Counted from the first letter of the stretch, positions 37,124 to 45,613 are shown. The stretch: DNA of 64,000 nt from Sphaerochaeta sp. Phil3 (GCA_001940825.1 MSGT01000058.1:1-64000); one strand, 5' to 3'. Notes: generated by a model from the letters alone, not told the origin. Program-made: numbers and translations.

Positions 37124-38202
37124 ACACTTTCCTCCATGTCGAAATATTTCACATTGACGAATTTAACGCCTACAGTTAGGTCTTCTCTGTATTTGTCGTC
37201 GTCTGTTTCACCAGTTGCAATACGCTGTACCCTGTACTCCTCTTTTCCAAGCGATATGAAGTAAGTGTAGATGTTTCCTAGAAACGTTGCCTGAACGATT
37301 TTGGCCTTTATTGGAGAATTGTCGTCAAATACAATGTCCATTGGCCTCACCCCCAAGAGTGCCCTTGTTTTTCCTATTGGATAGTCTTGGGGAATGTTGT
37401 CGTCCAAAAGGATTTCTTCATCAAGCGAGAGATAGCATTTGCCACCTTTTATGCAGGTTGGCAAGAAGTTTGAAACTCCAATGAACTGGAATACAAATCT
37501 ATTGGCCGGCTTTTTAATTATTTCTTCGTCCGTTCCAATCTGGGCAATGCTTCCGTTGTCGTTAAGAATCACTATTTCATCGCATAGTTGCATTGCAGCT
37601 TCCTGGTCATGCGTTATGTAAATGATTGTTGTGCCAAGCTTTTCCTGTAGCATTCTAATCTCTACAAGCATTTGCTCCCTTAGTTTTGCATCAAGGTTGG
37701 TGATTGGCTCGTCCATAATAAGAAAGTCGCTTGAAGTAGTAAGGGCACGCGCTATGGCAACTCTTTGTTGCTGTCCACCGGAAAGCTGTGAAGGAAGATA
37801 CTTTTCGTATCCTATCATGTTAACCTGCTCCAATACTTCTTCTACAAGTTCTGGAATTTGCGTTTTTGGGGTTTTTCGCTTCTTTAGCGGATACGATACG
37901 TTGTCATAGGTGGAAAGATGGGGCCAAACCGCATAATCCTGGAAAACAACACCAATTCTTCTCAGCTCAGGAGGAACATTTACTCGTCCGGTTTTCGAGT
38001 AAACCAGTTTGCCATCAATTAGGACCTCCCCTTTTTCTGGGTTAATAAAGCCGCAAATCGACCGGACAATGGTTGTCTTCCCACATCCAGAAGGACCTAC
38101 AATACCTATTATTCGACCTGCTTTTACAGTAAGAGAAAAATCTTCAAGGACTGCATGTTCTCCGTAGTGTACGGTAATGCCCCTAAGTTCGACTTTGTTC
38201 AT
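37120..38202 (-). CDS. ABC transporter ATP-binding protein (first ATPase of the importer operon)
   Basis: Walker A GPSGCGKTTI, signature QLSGGQQQRVAIAR, Walker B DFLIMDEP and ITHDQEAAM identify the ATPase. The C-terminal 110 residues form a TOBE region (LGVRPMDIVFDD). The protein is 360 aa. It lies after the binding-protein gene, separated from it by a terminator-like hairpin, and overlaps the permease by 4 bases. It differs considerably from the second ATPase of the operon, so the two are not a recent duplication. Confidence 0.92.
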   Translation of the reverse strand: MNKVELRGITVHYGEHAVLEDFSLTVKAGRIIGIVGPSGCGKTTIVRSICGFINPEKGEVLIDGKLVYSKTGRVNVPPELRRIGVVFQDYAVWPHLSTYDNVSYPLKKRKTPKTQIPELVEEVLEQVNMIGYEKYLPSQLSGGQQQRVAIARALTTSSDFLIMDEPITNLDAKLREQMLVEIRMLQEKLGTTIIYITHDQEAAMQLCDEIVILNDNGSIAQIGTDEEIIKKPANRFVFQFIGVSNFLPTCIKGGKCYLSLDEEILLDDNIPQDYPIGKTRALLGVRPMDIVFDDNSPIKAKIVQATFLGNIYTYFISLGKEEYRVQRIATGETDDDKYREDLTVGVKFVNVKYFDMEESV

Positions 38203-38285
38203 GAAAAACTCCCTACATGAGCTTTGAAAACGCTATTCAGAAACTGCCAATATGGTGCAGCCAATTCCCCAAAAGCCCGAAGAAT

Positions 38286-38325
38286 AAAAAAGCCAGGGAA
38301 ATTTTGGATAATCACCCCGGCTTTA
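38286..38325 (-). terminator. Hairpin with T-run after the binding-protein gene (attenuator)
   Basis: On the minus strand AAAGCCGGGG pairs with CCCTGGCTTT (one mismatch), followed by TTTATTC. It lies between the binding protein and the first ATPase, which would allow more binding protein than transporter to be made. Confidence 0.7.
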
Positions 38326-38338
38326 GAAATAAAGATCC

Positions 38339-39382
38339 TTACTTCTTGAAATAGGAATTGAATTTGTCCAAGAGGTTGTTTGAAACAACGGCAAGATCCT
38401 TCCAATCAATAGGGAGAGCCTTTTCTGCAATTTCAGAGGCTGTTAGCATTTCCTCTGGAAGTTTGACACCGTCTACGACTGGAGCAATGTTCTTTTGCGT
38501 AAGAATCTGCTGTCCTCCATTTGGATCAAGGATGAAGTCATAGAGAAGTTTTGCAAGTTCTTCATGAGGAGCACCCGTTGGAATTCCAATTGGACAAGGA
38601 ACAGCAACGATGTCCGTTGTGTCATGCCATCCAAGAGGAGATCCCTGATCCATCAAATTCTTTGTGTTGTAGTCAACTCCAAATGCAATCTTGTAGGAGC
38701 CTGCTGCAACAGCGTTGTTTACGGCACCGGAACTTGACTGCAACTCGGTTCCCATTGCCGCAAGCTTTTCGAAATACGACCAGCCGTACTTTGGATTATT
38801 TGACAGTGCATAGACGAGAGCCTTGGTCGAACCGCTTCCAGTTGGGTCGGACATGACAATTTGTCCTTTGAAGTTGTCTTTCAAGAGGTCAAGGTAGTCA
38901 TACGGAGCTTCTGCATCGCTGCAAGCAATCGTACTATAGGTAATTCCCATGATCAAAAGTCTTGCACCTGTGTAGTATCCGTCTGCATCCTTGAATTTTG
39001 CATCCATTTTTTCCGCATAAGGAGAGAAGTACTGAACCAGATGGTTGTCAGCCTTTAGCTTGATCATGGCCGATGGGTCTGCAAGCCATGCAACATCGCA
39101 TGTCACAGAATTCGTCTGAAACTCTGTTGAAAGCTTTGTTACACATTTTCCAGATGTTGCCGAATAATAGTCAAGCTTTACATTTGGATATCTGGCTTCG
39201 AATGCCCCCTTCAAGGCAAGAATCACATCCTCCCCCGTTGAAGAATAGAGCATAACAGTTCCGCTGTAAGAAGTGTCTTGTTCCACACCCTGAGCCTGTG
39301 TTGTGCTTTCCTTACTTCCCGCTGCAAAGAGCATTGAGCAGAGCAGTAGTGAGACAAAAACAACTGATAATAGTCTCTTCAT
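38339..39382 (-). CDS. ABC substrate-binding lipoprotein/periplasmic protein, AfuA/FbpA/PgtC type
   Basis: The N-terminus MKRLLSVVFVSLLLCSMLFAAG is a signal peptide; the processing site is not obviously a lipobox. The mature part is a family 1 binding protein (GTVMLYSSTGEDVILALKGAFE; NVKLDYYSATSGK; CDVAWLADPSAM; GQIVMSDPTGSGSTKALV). Relatives bind ferric iron (FbpA), hexose phosphates (AfuA) or act in phosphoglycerate sensing (PgtC). The tandem iron-binding tyrosines of FbpA are not evident near the C-terminus, which favours an organic anion. It is the first gene of the operon, facing the AraC regulator. Confidence 0.88.
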   Translation of the reverse strand: MKRLLSVVFVSLLLCSMLFAAGSKESTTQAQGVEQDTSYSGTVMLYSSTGEDVILALKGAFEARYPNVKLDYYSATSGKCVTKLSTEFQTNSVTCDVAWLADPSAMIKLKADNHLVQYFSPYAEKMDAKFKDADGYYTGARLLIMGITYSTIACSDAEAPYDYLDLLKDNFKGQIVMSDPTGSGSTKALVYALSNNPKYGWSYFEKLAAMGTELQSSSGAVNNAVAAGSYKIAFGVDYNTKNLMDQGSPLGWHDTTDIVAVPCPIGIPTGAPHEELAKLLYDFILDPNGGQQILTQKNIAPVVDGVKLPEEMLTASEIAEKALPIDWKDLAVVSNNLLDKFNSYFKK

Positions 39383-39447
39383 GGCTAACCCTCCTAATTT
39401 GTTGGTGTGCCAAACGTTTTATGGCAAAGCACCATTTTTTTCGCATA

Positions 39448-39482
39448 AGGCTTTTGTAGTACATTTTGTAGTATAAAAGCCT
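39448..39482 (-). promoter_or_regulatory. Direct and inverted repeats at the binding-protein promoter
   Basis: AGGCTTTT and AAAAGCCT flank two direct copies of TTTTGTAGTA (12-base period). On the minus strand the right arm contains TATACT, a -10-like hexamer. The block is a likely binding site for the divergent AraC regulator or a regulatory stem-loop. Confidence 0.45.
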
Positions 39483-39543
39483 GGAGTTGTTAACAAAAGT
39501 ACGAAATAGTGACTTATTATATTATGTTCGATTTTTATTGTTT

Positions 39544-39572
39544 TTGACTTTTATGTTGACACTCGCCATGAT
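39544..39572 (+). promoter_or_regulatory. Possible promoter of the AraC regulator
   Basis: TTGACT and CATGAT are 17 bases apart and lie 15 bases before the ATG. A second TTGACA overlaps the spacer, so the exact assignment is uncertain. Confidence 0.35.
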
Positions 39573-39587
39573 ACCATACAGTGGAAA

Positions 39588-41837
39588 ATGAAAAGAAATA
39601 AAAAAATGGCAATTGGAAAAAAACTAAACCCGGCAGCAAAGGTATCGGCCTTTTTTGTTGGACCAATCTGCTTGGCTTTGATTTTTATTCTTGTAATGTT
39701 CGCAATACTTTTTTCTCAGTATCAACAATCCTTGGTAAAGACACTAGAAGACCAAACCTCTTTTTTCATCAATCATGTTGACGCTTCCACCTTCTTTGCC
39801 GATGAAATCCTAATAGACATCTCCAACCAGGTTTTTTACGATTCCACAATCAAAAAGCTTCGGGAAAACACAAACCTCACAAATATGGAGGTAATAGAAG
39901 GCATTCGAAAGCTAAATTCCATAACAGCCACAACCTCAATCGTTGACTCAATCTATGTATATAACGAGAAGACTGGATACATTTACAGCACTCTTCAATA
40001 TGGTGCTGTAAGCGATACCAGCGACCAATTCAAAGACACTGAAGCTGTTGACATATTCAGGCGAAGAAGTATAGAAACACGACTAACTCTTATTCCTCGA
40101 AAGACCTATACAACGGCAGGATACATCGATGCAGATCTTTATTCCTTCTTGTACTACGAGATATCGGCTACAGATGCGGTTTCTGACAACGCAATTCTAT
40201 TGAATTTAAAATCGTCGAATTTTGCCAAATTGTATTTTGCGGGCAGTGCGAATGACACTTCTTTTATCATCGACAGCAGTGGGACAATTATTTACGAAAA
40301 CCCAGGAAACAGCGAAATATTGAAAGACGAAAACCTCAAGAGAGCGATCATTTCCAATATCCTTGCAGATACCGTGAAGAAATCCGGACACGTCGAACAA
40401 AAAGGTAAGGCCGATGACTATGTGTGCTTCTATTCCTCTTTGGAAATAAAAGATTGGATTTTCGTCAAAATAATTGGAAAGAACGAAATAATGGGTAAAA
40501 TGCTTACAACCAAGCGCATTACGTCAATCACTCTTGGTGTTTTTATAATTCTTTTCATTTTTTTGTTCATTTTTGCAACTAGAAGGGTTTACATCCCATT
40601 CATTAGAGTCTCAAAGAAGGTATCCGAGATAAACGATTTAGATGACAACGAAAAAGGAAACACCTCTGAGCTGATCCAAAAAAGAATTGACACAATAATA
40701 GACGAAAGAAAGACTACCCGCAGCATGAGTGAAAAGCTCAAAGAAAGTCTACTTAGAGACATTCTCACAGGTGAAATTGCATATGACAGTCCTGAACTCT
40801 TTTTGGATGAATGCAGATTGCGCATTGCATTTGCTTGCCCTGTAATTCTTTATCTTATATCATCTTCAGATATCGTCTCCCTTCTTTCCGTCGTTCAAGG
40901 CGTTGTGACTTATAGCGAATGCGTGTCTTTTGGTTCCGATTTCACACTCTTTTTGCTCCAACCTACAGCAGAGCGTGATTTTGAGGATTTGAAATCCAAT
41001 CTCCAAACATCGTTTCCCGAAACGTACAATATCTACTCAGATGAAATCAACGATTGGGGTTTACTTCCAAATATGTTTGCACACATCAAGGAACGTTGGC
41101 TTTTGAGATTTCTGACTCCAAATATCCGTGTAATAGACATCTCTAAGGAAGAAGAAAGGAATCATTCGATTTCTGATTTGACGGAGAAAACGGCTGGAAT
41201 CATTTCCCATCTCAAGAAGGGTCAAAAGAGCAAGGCTCTTGAAGAGTACCAGGAATATGTGAAAATGCTGGAAAAGAAAAAGTATCCAATAGTAAGAAGA
41301 TCCCTGCTTAATTTTTCAGGCGCTGTTGTAAAACTAAAGGGAGAGGGTACAAAGCCAAATGAAAATGAGAATACAACTTTTATGACCCTACTTGAAAGCA
41401 ACCCCTCGAGCATGGAAGAAATCACCTCCTTCTTCATTGAAAATATCCAAACAATAGCCCAGCAGCAAAAAGACAAATTAAATAATAGGCAAGAAACAAA
41501 TTCCCAGGCAATTGCCGACTACATTGATGCCAATTTTAGAAATCCACAATTATCAACAAAACACCTTTCAACCGAATTCAATCTTTCAGAAGCATATCTT
41601 GCCCGCATTTTTAAAAAAGCACTTGGAATCTCCATCCAAGGTTATATCAACAAGGTCAGAGTCGAGGAAGCAAAAAGAATTTTGGCGGATCCAAAAATGA
41701 AAATCAAGGACCTTACAGAAATGATTGGCATTCAAAATCGTCAATACTTCTTCAAACTTTTTAAAAATTTAACAGGCAAAACCCCCAACGAATATCAAGT
41801 GGATCTTGAAATTCTTAGGTCAGAACCCCACAAGTAA
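39588..41837 (+). CDS. Membrane-anchored AraC-family regulator with extracellular sensor domain
   Basis: A first membrane helix (residues about 20-48, AFFVGPICLALIFILVMFAI) is followed by an extracellular region of about 250 residues resembling a dCache sensor (IVDSIYVYNEKTGYIYST; SFIIDSSGTIIYENPG). A second helix follows (about 308-328, ITLGVFIILFIFLFIFA), then a linker and a C-terminal AraC domain with two helix-turn-helix motifs (LSTKHLSTEFNLSEAYLARIF; KIKDLTEMIGIQNRQYFFKLF). Proteins of this design sense external nutrients and switch on adjacent transport genes. It diverges from the importer operon. Its 3' end overlaps the converging MBL gene by 23 bases. No good ribosome site is seen. 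Confidence 0.9.
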   Translation: MKRNKKMAIGKKLNPAAKVSAFFVGPICLALIFILVMFAILFSQYQQSLVKTLEDQTSFFINHVDASTFFADEILIDISNQVFYDSTIKKLRENTNLTNMEVIEGIRKLNSITATTSIVDSIYVYNEKTGYIYSTLQYGAVSDTSDQFKDTEAVDIFRRRSIETRLTLIPRKTYTTAGYIDADLYSFLYYEISATDAVSDNAILLNLKSSNFAKLYFAGSANDTSFIIDSSGTIIYENPGNSEILKDENLKRAIISNILADTVKKSGHVEQKGKADDYVCFYSSLEIKDWIFVKIIGKNEIMGKMLTTKRITSITLGVFIILFIFLFIFATRRVYIPFIRVSKKVSEINDLDDNEKGNTSELIQKRIDTIIDERKTTRSMSEKLKESLLRDILTGEIAYDSPELFLDECRLRIAFACPVILYLISSSDIVSLLSVVQGVVTYSECVSFGSDFTLFLLQPTAERDFEDLKSNLQTSFPETYNIYSDEINDWGLLPNMFAHIKERWLLRFLTPNIRVIDISKEEERNHSISDLTEKTAGIISHLKKGQKSKALEEYQEYVKMLEKKKYPIVRRSLLNFSGAVVKLKGEGTKPNENENTTFMTLLESNPSSMEEITSFFIENIQTIAQQQKDKLNNRQETNSQAIADYIDANFRNPQLSTKHLSTEFNLSEAYLARIFKKALGISIQGYINKVRVEEAKRILADPKMKIKDLTEMIGIQNRQYFFKLFKNLTGKTPNEYQVDLEILRSEPHK

Positions 41838-43023
41838 CATCATATCCCATGTCCTGCAGTTCTTCGATTAAGGATAACGTTTCATTGTAATTTGAGTGAA
41901 ACAGCATAACTCTTTTTGGTTTCGTTTTCTTGCATATCCCAACAACATCGGTTTTATCCGGGTGTACTTTTATTGTAACATGGCAGCTTTCAAGGCTTAC
42001 TTTGTTGTTTCCCTTCCATGTTTCGTCAAAAATAGAGCATGCCATTGTTCCTTGTGCGAAGTGCCCGGTGATAACCGTTTTGCAAGAGGGGTTGCCTTTG
42101 ATTAAATCAAATGCTGCAATCGATTTTTCACTTGTAAGCATTCCGTCTGGCACGATGACGGAACCATTGTAGTCAATTCCATGGTCCTGAAGTTCATCAA
42201 TCCGCTTCCAAAGGGGACTGTTTTTTATCCATTTCTTGTTTTCGTAGAGTTTTCTTGCGTTGCTGATAATTGTGCTATCTGTACTTACTTTGCAACCCCT
42301 TGATACTAGGTACAGAGCAATATCAATACCCCGGCCATTTGCGGGAACGGGATAAAGAACTTTTCCATGGTTTGCTTTAGCTTCCTGCTCAAGGGCATAG
42401 AGTTTTTCGTATTGTTCGCTCTGTTTGATTGTAGTTTTTGCATATGCACTGTCACAAATGAGGTATGTACACCGAGGAAACTCGTCGCGTTCAAGCAAGA
42501 GGCCGTCTGCGGTAGTGTCTCCAGTATAAAGAAGCGTTTCGTCTTCCAATTGAAACTTTAACCAAACTCCTCCCATCACATGGCCGTTTCGTCCTGTCTC
42601 AATTTCGATTCCATTTAAACTGTTTTTCCCAAGTGTCAGGTATGAAAACTTGATTTTATCTATATTTCCTTCGTCAAATGGGAGTTGTTGGCCATGGGAA
42701 ATCACGTAATGCACCCATTTTTTCATGAAAGACGTTGCAAGGAATGCCGTTTCTTGCGTGCAATAAACCTCCCCCCTAAAGCCAAGTTCGTACAAATAAG
42801 GGAGAGCAGCAACGTGATCCTCATGAGCATGGGAAATGAAAACAGCATTGAGAGATCTTGCTATCTCTTGTGTAAGCATTGGATACACTCTGTCAATGGG
42901 TGCTATTTCCCTTCTAACCCCGCAGTCCAACAAAAAGGCGTTTTTTTCATTTTCGTTGCCATATTGCACCCAAAAACAGTTTCTACTGTCTTCTCCGCTT
43001 CCACCTAAAGATAAAACCTTCAT
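41815..43023 (-). CDS. Metallo-beta-lactamase fold hydrolase, possibly beta-CASP type
   Basis: The metal site is HAHEDHVAALPYL (HxHxDH), with NGHVMGGVW, the aspartate in LLYTGDTTAD and a C-terminal histidine in MLFHSNYN. The 402 aa length and the insert between (PVPANGRGIDIALYLVSRGC; VITGHFAQGT) resemble RNA-processing MBL/beta-CASP enzymes or conserved exonuclease-like MBL proteins. Its function cannot be fixed. It lies at the far side of the AraC gene and converges on it. A role in the transport locus is not demonstrated. Confidence 0.8.
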   Translation of the reverse strand: MKVLSLGGSGEDSRNCFWVQYGNENEKNAFLLDCGVRREIAPIDRVYPMLTQEIARSLNAVFISHAHEDHVAALPYLYELGFRGEVYCTQETAFLATSFMKKWVHYVISHGQQLPFDEGNIDKIKFSYLTLGKNSLNGIEIETGRNGHVMGGVWLKFQLEDETLLYTGDTTADGLLLERDEFPRCTYLICDSAYAKTTIKQSEQYEKLYALEQEAKANHGKVLYPVPANGRGIDIALYLVSRGCKVSTDSTIISNARKLYENKKWIKNSPLWKRIDELQDHGIDYNGSVIVPDGMLTSEKSIAAFDLIKGNPSCKTVITGHFAQGTMACSIFDETWKGNNKVSLESCHVTIKVHPDKTDVVGICKKTKPKRVMLFHSNYNETLSLIEELQDMGYDVTCGVLT

Positions 43024-43494
43024 GCCCCAATTATGCGATATTCGCTTTTTCTTGAAAACTGTAAAGTTTGGGAAAACGTCCTTTTGCCATCTATACGCTG
43101 TGTAAAAAGCATGTCAATAGCGGAAAATGCCATTCTTTCCGGTTCTTCTCGGATAAATCGGAGATGAAGGATTGTAATTGAACAGGAGAGCATCCAAGCC
43201 ACAAGGCTGTTTGCAGGGGAACGAAAAGGGATGCGAAAATGATTGCGGATCCAATACGCCGTCATGGGTTGCGTCCGATCCGTAGGCAATCCGTAGCCAT
43301 GGTTGCAATGGTCGCAAGGGTTCCAATGGTTCAGAAGGTTGAATCCGTGGCGCATCTGTAGGATCTGTGGCGAGTGTAGCATGTGTTGCATCCGTAGCGC
43401 TTGTGGCATCTGTTGCGTGTGTAGGAAGTGTTGCAGGCGTAGAGATTTTAGCACTTGTTTCCAAGGCTTATGGGGCGCACGGGGCTCACAGGAC
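43024..43494. other. Gene-poor stretch with low-complexity repeats
   Basis: No convincing gene is present. The promoter side of the MBL gene occupies the first part. From about 43260 to 43450 the sequence is built from variants of a 9-12-base phrase (see the repeat entry). The ORFs listed here (43114-43464, 43020-43454, 43303-43713, 43367-43708) are repeat-driven (ATDAT, ASVACV) and not proteins of a known kind. Confidence 0.55.
43260..43450. repeat. Long degenerate microrepeat array
   Basis: Variants of ATCCGTRGCG / ATCTGTGGCGYRTGT / GTTGCATCCGTAGCG follow one another for nearly 200 bases. The units drift in length and sequence rather than being identical as in a satellite or CRISPR array. 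The minus frame reads as alternating A/T/D residues. Confidence 0.65.
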
Positions 43495-43601
43495 GCATGG
43501 AAAGCTTACGGATTCATTCGCTTCATCCTTAGCTTCGTCTTCATGGCTTGCATTTCAGCGTCTCCAGCAATGGATCCATCCCCGAAAAAACACGAAGAAC
43601 C
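43495..43601 (-). repeat. Dispersed ~100-bp repeat, copy 1 (inverted)
   Basis: The reverse complement matches copies 2 and 3: GGTTCTTCGTG...TTCGGGGAT, GACGCTGAAATG and GAATGAATCCGTAAGCTTTCC are shared. This copy is the most diverged and has small insertions. Confidence 0.65.
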
Positions 43602-43625
43602 TACTTTCCTTCAATTGCCAAACGT

Positions 43626-44009
43626 TCAGACGGGCTGCTCGCCAGATGAAGGACTTTCAAGATTGGAGTCCGTTGTGGTTGGTGCAGATTCAGATGTCCC
43701 CTGCTTGATATAAAGGCATGTGGAAGGCACGTCCTTCGAGTTCTTAGCCACAATCCCAGAGTTCTCAATCAACTCGCCAAACCCGTAGACGACCAGAGAG
43801 TTCACATACGAAAAGATGAACCCTCCTACGAGGATTCCAAAGAAAACAGGTGCATTCAGTTCCTTTTCGTCATAGTAGCCACCATAGTAGCGCCAATTAG
43901 TTGTTGTCTCGATTCCATATTCAAAAGCAAGGACAAACGTCAAGACTATTGCGGCGACGAAAACCACAATGGCGACGACTTTCAACTTCCTACCTGGATT
44001 ACCAAACAT
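43626..44009 (-). CDS. Hypothetical small membrane protein
   Basis: Two membrane segments are visible (VVAIVVFVAAIVLTFVLAF at about residues 10-28 and PVFFGILVGGFIFSYVNSLVVYGF at about 53-76), separated by a tyrosine-rich loop (NWRYYGGYYDEKE). The C-terminal tail is hydrophilic. GGAGGG lies upstream of the ATG. The gene sits alone between repeat-rich regions. The design resembles small spirochaetal membrane proteins of unknown role. I do not recognise the family. Confidence 0.65.
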   Translation of the reverse strand: MFGNPGRKLKVVAIVVFVAAIVLTFVLAFEYGIETTTNWRYYGGYYDEKELNAPVFFGILVGGFIFSYVNSLVVYGFGELIENSGIVAKNSKDVPSTCLYIKQGTSESAPTTTDSNLESPSSGEQPV

Positions 44010-44074
44010 GCGAGAAAACCCTCCGTATCAGTCCAAAATCAATTGGCCATGAACCGCTGGCCATACCTCTTGCC

Positions 44075-44146
44075 TATGCAAGGCCGGTCAAGGAAAGTCA
44101 AGGCCAGTCAATGCCAATCAAGGACAGCCAAGGCCGGAAGAATGAG
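44075..44146. repeat. Degenerate phrase repeat
   Basis: Variants of CAAGGCCGGTCAAGGAAAGT (AAGGCCAGTCAATGCC, AATCAAGGACAGCC, AAGGCCGG) follow one another. No gene is apparent from 44010 to about 44226. Confidence 0.55.
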
Positions 44147-44226
44147 GGTGGTTTTGAAAGAACCTCCATGGACACCCCGTTTCCACATTGAAAAGTAAGG
44201 ATTCCCATGGGTTTATAATTGAAAAA

Positions 44227-44306
44227 GGCTCTTCACGTTTTCTCGGAGATTACCCCTTCTTGACGGAGGCGCTGAAATGGGCAACTCATGAGGACGAGGC
44301 GAATAA
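44227..44306 (+). repeat. Dispersed ~100-bp repeat, copy 2
   Basis: GGCTCTTCACGTTTTCTCGG to GAGGCGAATA is about 94 percent identical by eye to copy 3 over roughly 78 bases. It ends at a GC-rich hairpin. Confidence 0.8.
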
Positions 44307-44310
44307 ATTT

Positions 44311-44332
44311 CCCCGGGGCAGAGCCCGCGGGG
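44311..44332. repeat. GC-rich hairpin at the edge of repeat copy 2
   Basis: CCCCGGGGC and GCCCGCGGGG can pair around a 3-base loop. Its base composition is unlike the flanks. Confidence 0.45.
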
Positions 44333-44402
44333 TATTCCGCCTAAGGACTCGGTGTCCACGTCTACAAGTTCAGCCAAAGCTGCTTGTAGTCCTTATCCTT
44401 CC

Positions 44403-44690
44403 TACACACGCAATGGAGGACGTGTACCAGCTGCCAGCGAATGGTGTGATGTCATATATGAATCACAGGTCTTCCCCGTGACAGCCTGGGGCGTAACAAA
44501 TCGACTTTCTCCTGAGTTGACTGAAAAGATCAAGGAGGCCTTCCTTTCGTTCGATTTTGTCAATTCAAAGCTTTATGAGTCGTGGCCTGAAGATGATAGC
44601 TTCATACCAATCGACTACGCAAAGGATTATGAAGTCCTTCGTGTCATTCGCGATGGATCTGCCGCAGTGGCGGAACTTCTAGGTGAATAA
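44403..44690 (+). pseudogene. 3' fragment of a PhnD-like phosphate/phosphonate-binding protein gene
   Basis: The last 85 or so codons resemble the C-terminus of PhnD-type ABC binding proteins (DVIYESQVFPVTAWGVTNRL; LTEKIKEAFLSFDF; FIPIDYAKDYEVLRVIRDGS). The domain that should precede it, including signal peptide and ligand site, is missing; the upstream sequence is repeat copy 2 and a GC hairpin. A terminator follows the stop. This is therefore a truncated remnant, probably inactive. The track start MSTSTSSAK has no ribosome site. Confidence 0.6.
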
Positions 44691-44706
44691 TCAAAACTTA
44701 AATCAT

Positions 44707-44730
44707 GCCGGTGGTCATTTCTCCACCGGC
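44707..44730 (+). terminator. Terminator hairpin after the PhnD-like fragment
   Basis: GCCGGTGG and CCACCGGC form a perfect 8-bp stem, followed by TGCTGTTTTC. The T-run is short. Confidence 0.6.
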
Positions 44731-44755
44731 TGCTGTTTTCAAAGAGAGAGAAAGC

Positions 44756-45538
44756 ATGAAAGTAACAGTTCTCGGGTTCTCAAATGGTCTTGACTGTCTT
44801 GACTCGTCAAATACAAGTTTGCTTGTCCAAACGGAACGAACGTCAATTATGGTTGATGTCAGTTCCAGCCCAAGACAATCGCTATTAAGAACCGGTATTG
44901 ATTCTCTATCTTTGGATGCGGTATTGATAACCCACGGGCATATTGACCACGTCTATGCTTTCCCCTCTTTAATCCATAGCATGTGGCTTCAGAACAGAAC
45001 CAAACCGCTTTTGGTAGTCGGTAATCGACTGGCTATTGAGGTGTGCAAGCATTTTGTTCTGTATTTTAAGCTCGATAAAAAAATTAGGTTTAGAATTGAT
45101 TGGAAAGATGTAACGACAAACAGGATTGGAGATGTTCGAATATCCTCTTTCTCCCTCTATCATAGGCCGGAAGTGCCGGTCAATGGTTTTACGTTTGTGG
45201 CTGACGGCTTTAAAGTTTCCTATTTCCCTGATAGCGTCGCTACCCTACCTTTGCCTGAATGTTCCCTTTTTTCAGATCTAATGATCCATGAAGCAGGTGG
45301 ACTCGAAAAGAATAAGGAAGAGATCAACTTGAGCCATACAACGGCCTTGCAGGCTGCGATGATGGCAAAAACAGCAGAAGTAAAAGAATTGGTCTTGGTG
45401 CATGTTCCAGAAAACCCGAAGCTAAGGCAAGAAATGTTGGATGAGGCCAGAAGCGTATTCCCCAATACTCTCATCCCAACTTCCGGGCTTGAGCTGACTA
45501 AAGCCAGAGAGGCCTTTTCCATCTTTGACGCTCTTTGA
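44756..45538 (+). CDS. Metallo-beta-lactamase fold hydrolase (RNase Z/PhnP-like)
   Basis: The start MKVTVLGFSNGLDCLDSSNTSLLVQT and the metal motif THGHIDHVYAFP define an MBL hydrolase of 260 aa. IHEAGGL and LVHVPE lie where the later metal ligands occur. The size and opening resemble RNase Z-like and PhnP-like phosphodiesterases. I start at ATG 44756 (GAGAGAAAGC upstream), 17 codons inside the track ORF. It follows a truncated PhnD-like gene, which makes a PhnP relationship attractive, but no other phn gene is near and substrate is unproven. Confidence 0.78.
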   Translation: MKVTVLGFSNGLDCLDSSNTSLLVQTERTSIMVDVSSSPRQSLLRTGIDSLSLDAVLITHGHIDHVYAFPSLIHSMWLQNRTKPLLVVGNRLAIEVCKHFVLYFKLDKKIRFRIDWKDVTTNRIGDVRISSFSLYHRPEVPVNGFTFVADGFKVSYFPDSVATLPLPECSLFSDLMIHEAGGLEKNKEEINLSHTTALQAAMMAKTAEVKELVLVHVPENPKLRQEMLDEARSVFPNTLIPTSGLELTKAREAFSIFDAL

Positions 45539-45613
45539 TTCTCTTTGACATGTGGACGTTCTTCAATGCTTTGGTTCTTGTCCCAAATCCAGTGTGAGAT
45601 GATTCAACCGCTT

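Noticed and set aside
43260-43450. CRISPR array
   Set aside because: Units are 9-12 bases and diverged, with no constant repeat and unique spacers, and no cas genes nearby.
43020-43713. ORFs of 113-151 aa on both strands
   Set aside because: They are produced by the microrepeat array (ATDAT, ASVACV) and repeat copy 1; no ribosome sites or family features.
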